The notes beneath the pieces were generated by a model. The model did no database searches, was not told where the DNA came from, and was given only the letters and a program-made list of their open reading frames with translations. This document shows, piece after piece, positions 37,201 through 46,200 of a DNA stretch of 64,000 nucleotides (position 1 is the stretch's first letter; every line of letters starts with the position of its first letter). Origin of the DNA: Toxonevra muliebris (taxonomy: Eukaryota; Arthropoda; Insecta; Diptera; Pallopteridae); assembly GCA_963691655.1 (NCBI GenBank), contig OY829327.1:65608079-65672078 (forward strand), in the 5' to 3' direction. The translations under genes and the position numbers were made by a program.

Positions 37201-40200
37201 GGTTTTTTGATAAAAGAATGTTATTCTGCCTTTACGGCAAACTTACAAACACCTACTTGGTTGTTTTTTGTGTTTTTTTCATAAAGAGATTTCTTCCGCA
37301 AAAAAAAAAACCTCGGTTACCGGGGCCTTACCCACTAGTTTTTTATTTAATTTGTTAATCCCATATATGCCGGCCGTACTACATGTACACCTGTGTTTTG
37401 CTGCGTTAACTGTGCTTTAAATTTTCTTACCGAGTTGTTCAGCAGAACAAAGCGTGTGTTGATAAGTTTTATCAAGGGTAATTGCTAGAGTTTTTTTTTT
37501 TTTAAATTACCAAAAAAGTGAAGATGTCACGTATACTATATGTAGTACGTACGGCTTTTGGTATGTAAAAATTGTGAAAAAAAATAATGTTTGTTTTTCA
37601 GTTTTTCAACATTAAATAAGGCATTTAGAAGAAAGTTTTCGAAAAATCATTACGGCATCACAATGTATTACGGACTCAAAATCCATTTTTTTTGAATTCT
37701 TTCTTTAGTTTTGCAATATAGTCTATCAAAATAAAGGGATTTAGAAAAATTACGAAGATTGTTGCACTAGTCCGTCGGCATATCTGGGTTAACTTTCAGC
37801 GTTAGTTGAATAAATAAATAAAAAGAGATATATTTTATTCGCGGACTGTACAACAATAAGTTTATATGGTGAATATAAGCTCTAATTGAAGAAATAATTG
37901 TGACCACATATTTAAAAAAATATTACAATTTTTTGAAAATTAAAGTACGTAGGACTAGTAAATTAGCTTTTAGTGAACCCATGTCGAGTACAATCAAATT
38001 CACCTTTGACAAAAGTCGCCAAAAAATTGCACAGAAAACAAAGCAGGCGTTGCGAAAATTGTCTGAAACTTAGCGATTAAGAAGTAACTACTAATGTTTA
38101 TAATTGCGTCGATATTGTCAATTTTTTATGATTATGTAATACAGGTATCTCCCATATAACAGCGTTCCAAAAAAACATCGTGTTATGCGAATCCGTGTCA
38201 TACGGAACAAGGAATCAGTATAAAAGTTCCAAGAATTTGGAAAAGTGCGTGGTATATACGAAACCGTATTATATGGGACAAGCAAGTAGTATAAAGATTA
38301 AAAAAAAACAACGTTTTTAGATAAATGCTCGTTCGAGCTGTCACATTCAGGGGCATTAATTTGCCTCATGTATATTTTAAATTTTTGTACGATTTGATAC
38401 ATTTGCTCTCTTTTATAAACAAATCAAAATTTTTATTTTTGATTGTAAAAAGTAAAAAATTAAAAAAAAGAAAGTATATTGATTTTATTTAAACAAATTT
38501 TAATAATAAGTACATAACAGACAATTTATTGGAACATTTAAAGAAAAAATAAAGAAAAAATTTAACAAACAAAAATGATAATGAAACTAGAATACAGAGT
38601 AAGCTGGAATTTGATAAATATAACAAATAAAAATAAAAGTTGTAGTTAAATAGTTTTTTAACGAGTTGTATATCCAAAAAGAGATTTGCATTTCTAAATT
38701 ATTTTCTCTAATCGTGTTATACGAGGGATTCAGCTATTTGCAAAACTTGTTGGAGCAAAATTGTGCAATAGTGGTATCGAGCTATAAGGGGATTTCCGCT
38801 ATTAACAAATCTTCTTTTATGAGTGTCGTGTTCCACGGGGGAAACCTGTACATAAAATATTCTAATTGTCAGACTTAAAAAAGATTACAAATTTCCACGG
38901 TAAGACAATTTTTTCAACGCCTGCTTTGTTTTTTTATGCATTTTTTTTTTGACGACTTTTGTCAAAGGTGAATTTGATTGTACTCAACATGGGTTCACAA
39001 TTTCAATGAGCTACAAATTGTTAAATTGCCATTCATACAGCGGAAGTTATGAGTTCTTGAAAATGACGCTTTGGCGCATGTTCAAAAATTTTGAGTGACC
39101 ACTGCACGTAAACCATAAGAGATAATAAAAAAATAAGTTCATATTCTTAAATCCTAAAATTTTCTCTGCCGGCTTACAAAAAATCATCGAAATCGAAACT
39201 GTGTCAAAAACAATTTTAGTCTAAACTTGCTGGAATTACCCTATTATTATATTTATATATATTTTAGATATTTCATATTACATTGTCATTCAGTTCTGAG
39301 CTATGTTTAAAGCTTCAAGTCTCTAGCTCATCGGGAAGTTAGTTTGAAATCGATTGCGAAATTCCACCCGAACAGACAGACATATACCATTGAAAACGAG
39401 TGGTAAAAAATTACCACTTTCTGGAAGAACCTAACGGATGAATTTGAAAATTCGTAAAAAAAAATGTCAAATTGTCACTTTAGGCGCTAGTGGTGGCTTT
39501 CGGTTTAGTTATATCTAAAAACATTACGAATTCGCTTTAGCGGCTTATTTTACATAGGTATAGATATCTGAAATTCTTTTATGTGCAAGTAAAATTTTTT
39601 TTTTCCATATAAGATCTCAACCCTATTGTAAAACATCCTTTTAAATCTCGCTTTTCGGAGTAGCGGAGTTTTCGCAAATTTAAGTTTTTTCATATTCTGG
39701 TGTCGGAGGGAAGATCTGAAATACTTTAGCAAAATAATGCATCTAGTGAGTACGGTAATAAATTTTTTCCCGTTACACTGTTGTTACGAAAGAATGTAAA
39801 TAGCAACAAAAAACTTGTCAATGAATTGTTTTTGGTATGAACGGATAAAAGACACTTCACAAAATTGCATTGGTTTTACATGTAGTTCAGCACTATACGC
39901 GGTATCATTAGTAAATCAGTGACCCACTTAATTTATTTCTCTTCGAGCTCACAATAACAAAGCTGTATGACGTTTTTAATTTTTCGTTTCGAGTCAAAAA
40001 ATAAAACTCTAAAAATAATAAATTAAAAATCATAAATTGTTTTTTTCGGTTGAGCAAAAACATAAAAATCAAATAATAATTTTTGTACCAGATCGAAGAA
40101 ATAAAAGTCAAGCTATAATTACACAGTCCAACAAATTAAGACTTTTTAGCTGCAACAGAATAGCCACCCTATAATCCTGAAAGGGAATATTGTTTAGACC

Positions 40201-43200
40201 ATTTTTGTAAAACAAACTTATAGTCCAGCACGTCCCAGTTTTTTTTTTACAGTGGGTCAAAGTTTTCTAATTTTGGTCGAAGGGAGCTGAATACTAGGTG
40301 CAAAAAGTGTTATAAATTGATGTCTGAGGAAAATCTTATTTGCAAAGTTGTATGGTAGAATCTTACAAGTGTTATTTCTATAGAACATTTCAACCATTTA
40401 CTTCCTCTTTTTATGGGACAATTTGACCCTTTTTTTTATGTAAACCTGAAAAGTCCTTTCAAAAGAGACATTTAAGGATTAAAATAATCCACAAAAATAT
40501 TTGCCAGAAACTTTCACTAGGGGTCACCAAAGACAAAAAAGGCATATATATAACGGTTAACGGTTACTAAAAGGAAATAGCAGCCTACCCACATAAATAA
40601 AATATACTGTAATGTAAATTCAGCATTATGATTAATTAAGACGTCCCCAGGCGTCCGACGCCGATTTTTCTGATTTTCATAAATGCTGTAGGGACGAAAA
40701 TCTAATAGACACGTAATGTATATTCCGTCATACAGTATTGCAACATTTGCAGAAACAAAGGCGTTTAAAACGTCAATATTTGCCTGCTGATCACGCATCT
40801 AAAAGCAAGGGACTGTTGCAGCGATGCTCCTTCTTGCCGCTAATGCTTGACCAGCAGCCAGTACATTTTGAACGTTTTTGCTTTTGCAAATGCTGCAGTA
40901 ATGCATAACCGAATATACGCGTATTTATTTTTATCTACGGAAAAATGGTTTTAAGTAGAGTTCCAACTCCCAAAGTAGGGGGTGTAAAAGTAGGGGTTTT
41001 AAAAGTAGGAAATTTTAGAAAAAAATTTTGTTTAAAATTTTCATACCAACAACTTGAGAAAGTGGGTTATTGACCTGATATAAAGGCGATGACAGGACAC
41101 TAGCATTTTCTACGTCCATGACTTGGATTGAACCGGCAGATCACATACCAAGCGCGTGCTAGTTCTGCGTAAATTACAATTTTGATAGAAGTAAAAAACT
41201 ATTTCCTTTTTTCAGCCGTTAACCGTTATATATATGAACTTTATGTTTTCTGTGACCCCTAGTGAAATTTTCTGGCAAATAATTTTGTGGAATATTTTAA
41301 CCCTTAAATGTCTCTTTTGAAAGGGTTTTTGAGGTTTTCAGAAAAGAAAGAGAAAGAGTTTTGGACTTTTTTTAAGGTTAGGGACAAAATTTTCCATGGA
41401 AATTAATATTAGATTCATATTCAGCGAAAAAAAATATTCGAAAAAGGGTTTATCTGTTTTTTTAAAGACGACTTGGGTAAACGTACGCTTGATAAAACTA
41501 TTATTTTAAGGTGAGGTGGTAGACTTGCAGCCGCCAAATTGGTCCGCCATTATGCAAAATCAAAAAAGTCCTTGTTGCATTCGAAACTAGAGATAATAAG
41601 CTTTCATTTGAGCCCAAACATGCCCTAAAATACCTTAACTAATTTTGGAATGGGGGGGGGGGGGGGGGGGGAGGGGGGTCCCCCATTGACAGAGAATGTC
41701 CCATAAATATTCTCATATTGAAACCCCGGGCAAATTTGTTTTCCCCATATTCCTATAGAAAAAGAGGGGGAAAAGAAACAAGATTTCCCAGGAAATTCAT
41801 TCGGGAATTTCGGTTTCAGACCACAATAACATTTATATGAATTATTGTGTTTTGAAATAGAAATAATATATATATGAATTATATGGTATCTATTATTTCG
41901 GTTTGATATATTTCGAACGGGTTTTCCATATAGATTATTGCGGTATAAGTCATTTCATGGTGCCCCCTATAGCTCCCTGATCTTACACTATATTCTTGTA
42001 GATTAAGTTGACAGCAACACCTTTTCAAGAGAAAAAAATCGATATCTCCCGGCTTACGAGATTTCGGGTGAAAGTCCGAATCACACGGTTCCGTATTGGA
42101 TATTTTTTTTCTAGAAGCCACAGGGAGGTAAAGTTTTGGCATTCCAATATGCTGTTTTTTTTCTAGAGGTGGCATAAAACATTGTTGAAGTTGCTAAAAC
42201 GAGAATTTTGTATGTTATTACTAGGGCAAGGAATTTTATGCACTAAAAAATCAAAAATATGCGCATATAAAAGTTCAAAAATATTATTTGAAAACACCTG
42301 AAATATGCAATTAAACATATAAATTTCAAAATATAAAAAAGAAAATTAATAAAAAGCAACAAAAATATAAAATGAACATAAAAAGTTGAACTCAAATTTT
42401 CGCAGTACATGCATAAATTCCCATAAGATCAATCTTTATTTATTCCCTTATTGGCGTAAACAATACAATTTTTTTTAAGTTTTCAAATACAAAACTTTTC
42501 AATGGAATATCATAATATAAAAGCTTCGCATAAATCCAAATAAAATTTATTAAGTCTTGCCGCTCAGAAGCAGTAATCAAAGGCGGTGTTGTTTTTTCTG
42601 AGCGCCGGTCATGCTATTCTTTATGTTTCTGGGTTTTTAAATGCTGGTCCACTTGAAATTTCTTGTCGCAGCTCACTGCCTTATTGCAAACTTTGCTGAA
42701 AAGCATGGCACCATCGCTCCAGCGGTTTGGAGCACATACGGATGCTCGAGCACATATTTATTAAGTTGCTTTGACTTTCGACATCGTATCCTGAAAGCAT
42801 TTTCAGATATTAATTTAGGCGGTTTTACAGTAAAATTAGCAAACCCAATTCACTTTCCAACATTTGAAATGTGTGTTTGCTGCAAGATGCAAGATATAAA
42901 ATAGCGTTTTGTATGTTTTCGAGCAAACCGAGAAGAAAGTAAGAATGTTGTAGCACAATGGACGTAAAACTTGTCTGAGTGCTGTATTCTTAAATACTCC
43001 TTTTGCAGTTCCAATAATGTTGTGTAAATTCAGGTATCTACTAACAGTTTAACAGGGCTGTTCAGGGGAATATTTGGGAGCAAATTATAAGTGAGATTTC
43101 TGCCATAAGATGTCGGATTAAATATAAGGAAGAAATTTTGAAACTTTTAAATGGGCATACGCTAAAAAGTTATTAAAATTATTAAAGAATTTAAAATATG

Positions 43201-46200
43201 TAAATCAAATAAAAAAAATACATGCATTTTTTGTAAAATATGCAAAAATATGCACCAACGTTTGAATGCCATTTTAAAGGAAATTTTATGATTCGTAAAG
43301 ATAGCTTGACCATTTACCTTTTGAGTTGTCAAGTAAAAATATGCATTTGTATGAATTACTTGCCCTAGTTATTACCTTTCACTGTAATTTTCATGAGAAA
43401 CTTCGATATCAGCTGCATTATAGGTTGCCTACAAAATTGAATTTATTCATATAAGTAAAACCATGGTAGAGGTATTTAGAAGATAGATGCATTTTTTCAA
43501 AAAGTAGCCATTTTGAATTTTTTTTTACTAGTAGTAAATAATAACTTTCATTTGTATTTTTTTATTATAAATGAAGTATAAATAATGTTACATAAATTTG
43601 TTTTCTTTATAAACAAATATTATTAAATAACTTGACCGTGTTAAAAGAGTTAACCCTCTAGTAGTCCAACTTTTTCAGTAATAAAAAATATGAGGACTGA
43701 TTGATTTCAATGTATAAAATCGGAAATAATTATTTCCTACTTCCTAGTACCTTTTCAACTCCAACAAACAACTATAAATATTTTTTTTTATAATTAAAAT
43801 AAATTTTTTTTGGTAATTTCTCGAAATCTGACCTTCAACTGGCGATAAAATCAAAACGAAACAACGCACACAGTACTGAAGCTATGCAACGTGTAACTCC
43901 TGTATTCATCTATAGACTGAGTGTCATGAATACACATAAAAAAGTTGTAAACGTTGCCCGTCGGTCCGACGGTCCTGCTCGCCAGTAATTCTCTTTATGT
44001 ACAGGCAACACTGTTAAAGGTTCTTGGAATTTATATTTTAAATTTAATTTTTATGAATATAAATTTTTAATATTACATAAATTATTTTCTTTTAAAGTCT
44101 CACTTAATAATGAACCATAAAAATACAACGCTGTTGCAAAAAGAACAATAGTATCAAACATGTTTTCCCAATTGTCAAAGTTCCTCTTACTTGTCAAAAT
44201 GCATCTACCTTCTTAATTCTTCTGCCATGAGTAAAACGTCGAAAACTAATAAAGACTCACATCTGGAATAAAGATGTGCAGTAAATGTAAAGTAAACAGA
44301 TTTTTTTTTTATTTTGATAGATGAACTCACACTATGCTTTTTCGGGTCTCATTGAGCTCACTCGTTCTAAAATGAGTCGCCAACATTTCTGTATTATAGT
44401 GCGGACACACGAGAGTGCATTTCGTTGAAATTCTGCGTTTCAAATTTAGAAGAATTTTTTTGTGTGTTTTGTGTAAATAAAAATAAATAAAAATATTGCC
44501 TTTCAATTGGATTTGGACACCAAGAATTTATACAACAATTATGGATAATTCGAGGAATGGCAATGAGTTACTCCCCGACTCCATTATTTTATTTTTTCAT
44601 TTAATAGATATTACAAGATCAGCTCTTGTGAAAACAACATCCAAAATATCTAAAAAATGTAATAGATCCTAGATTTTTCCTGTTTTTTACTACCCTGTGT
44701 TTGAGGGTTGCTTGTTACATTCTTCATTTCAGACGCATTTCAACGAAATGTTAAATTGCCTGAAAAGTACTTTCGTGTGTCCGCATTATTACGCCAGCCT
44801 TCAGTTGATCCCAAGCCATCACTAACAAGGAGATTGCTTCTTTTAGAGTAGTGGTTCTTAAGTGGAGGAACGCGCCACTGCTTTACAGGTTACACAAGCT
44901 TATGCTTACACATTTTGGACCTGAGCAACAAAAAATCCTTTGAATATTATTTTGGGCGCCGTAGTCTAGTTGTTAGTGTGTCGGACCGCTATACAGAGGT
45001 GCCCGGGTTCAAATCTCTGCACTCTCAAAAATAGAATAAGGCACGGCATGTCATGTCGCGGCAACGCACCTCCTTTGGCCAGGCAAAGGCAAACCTCCAA
45101 GAGTAAAAATTGCCTAAGAAAAGCTTTTCACTTCGCCGTTCGAATTTGGCATAAAACTGAAGGTCTCTTCTATTCATGTACAAATATAACTCACACAAGA
45201 TGAATGGATGCGAAAAGCTCGGCATAGGACGTTTATGAGCCCGTAATCGTAAACTGGGCCAGATATCCTTTTTTTTAATATGAAAAACTGATTATTTTGC
45301 ATTGAACTAGCTGAATAGTATCAAATAAGTACATGAAATACAGGCGTGCTTGTTACAATTTTTTATCATAATTTATTTTGAGATATAGGGTGCATTGTAC
45401 AAATTTCGACCCTTCGGCGGGAAATCCGACCTCGCCCCAACTCTGTGCAATTCCGTACGATTAAGGGCGTTCTAGTTTTATCAACGGGCACCAGTCAGGA
45501 TTTCCCGCCGTATGTCGTACTTGTATTCAAGGCATTAAACTCATAAATGAATGTTATTCCGTAGATCTGAACATGATGAACATGAAGAACATGAAGAGGA
45601 AACGTACGGATATGAAAGCCATATTAGGAAACGACCATTCCCAGCTACTTATGAATATGAAAAAGGTATGTAGTAGTCAGAAGTGTTAAAGAATGCAAGA
45701 ATGTGACGGACTTTGACGTTTTCGGTTTTACCCGCCACTTTTTTCACATATTTATTTTTTATATTATTAATTTTAAGTACTGCTTAAAAAAAGAGAGTGC
45801 AAATCGAAAATAATGCATTCTTTAACACCTCTGATATTAGCATTTAGTACAACATGTCTTAAGTATAAGTGTAACTATTTTGTTAATTTATTTGAATTTA
45901 CTGATATTAAAATAATACAATTATGGTTATAGCTCAGTCAAGAAAAAACGAAAAAGGTAAAGGTAAGATGGAAATTTATGGAATGTTAATTTTGGCGTGC
46001 CCAGCAACATACTGATTTTTCGGCTTCGAACATTGGGGGGTCTCTTATACTAAGCGAGCGGTTAAAATTCTTTAATTTGAAGAATTCGATAAAATTTTGA
46101 TGCAGTCTTAAAGTTAAGGATATATCTGTTCTAGATTTTGGGCTATTCCAATTTGTCATTAAGAATATTATATATTCTCAAAATTACCCTATTTTAGTTA

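Noticed and set aside
42641..42904. 87-aa plus-strand ORF as a gene
   Set aside because: It lies antisense to the remnant BED-like finger of a hAT element with defined ends.
44950..45025. tRNA gene
   Set aside because: Same reasoning: internal promoter boxes but a SINE body follows, and the cloverleaf does not close.
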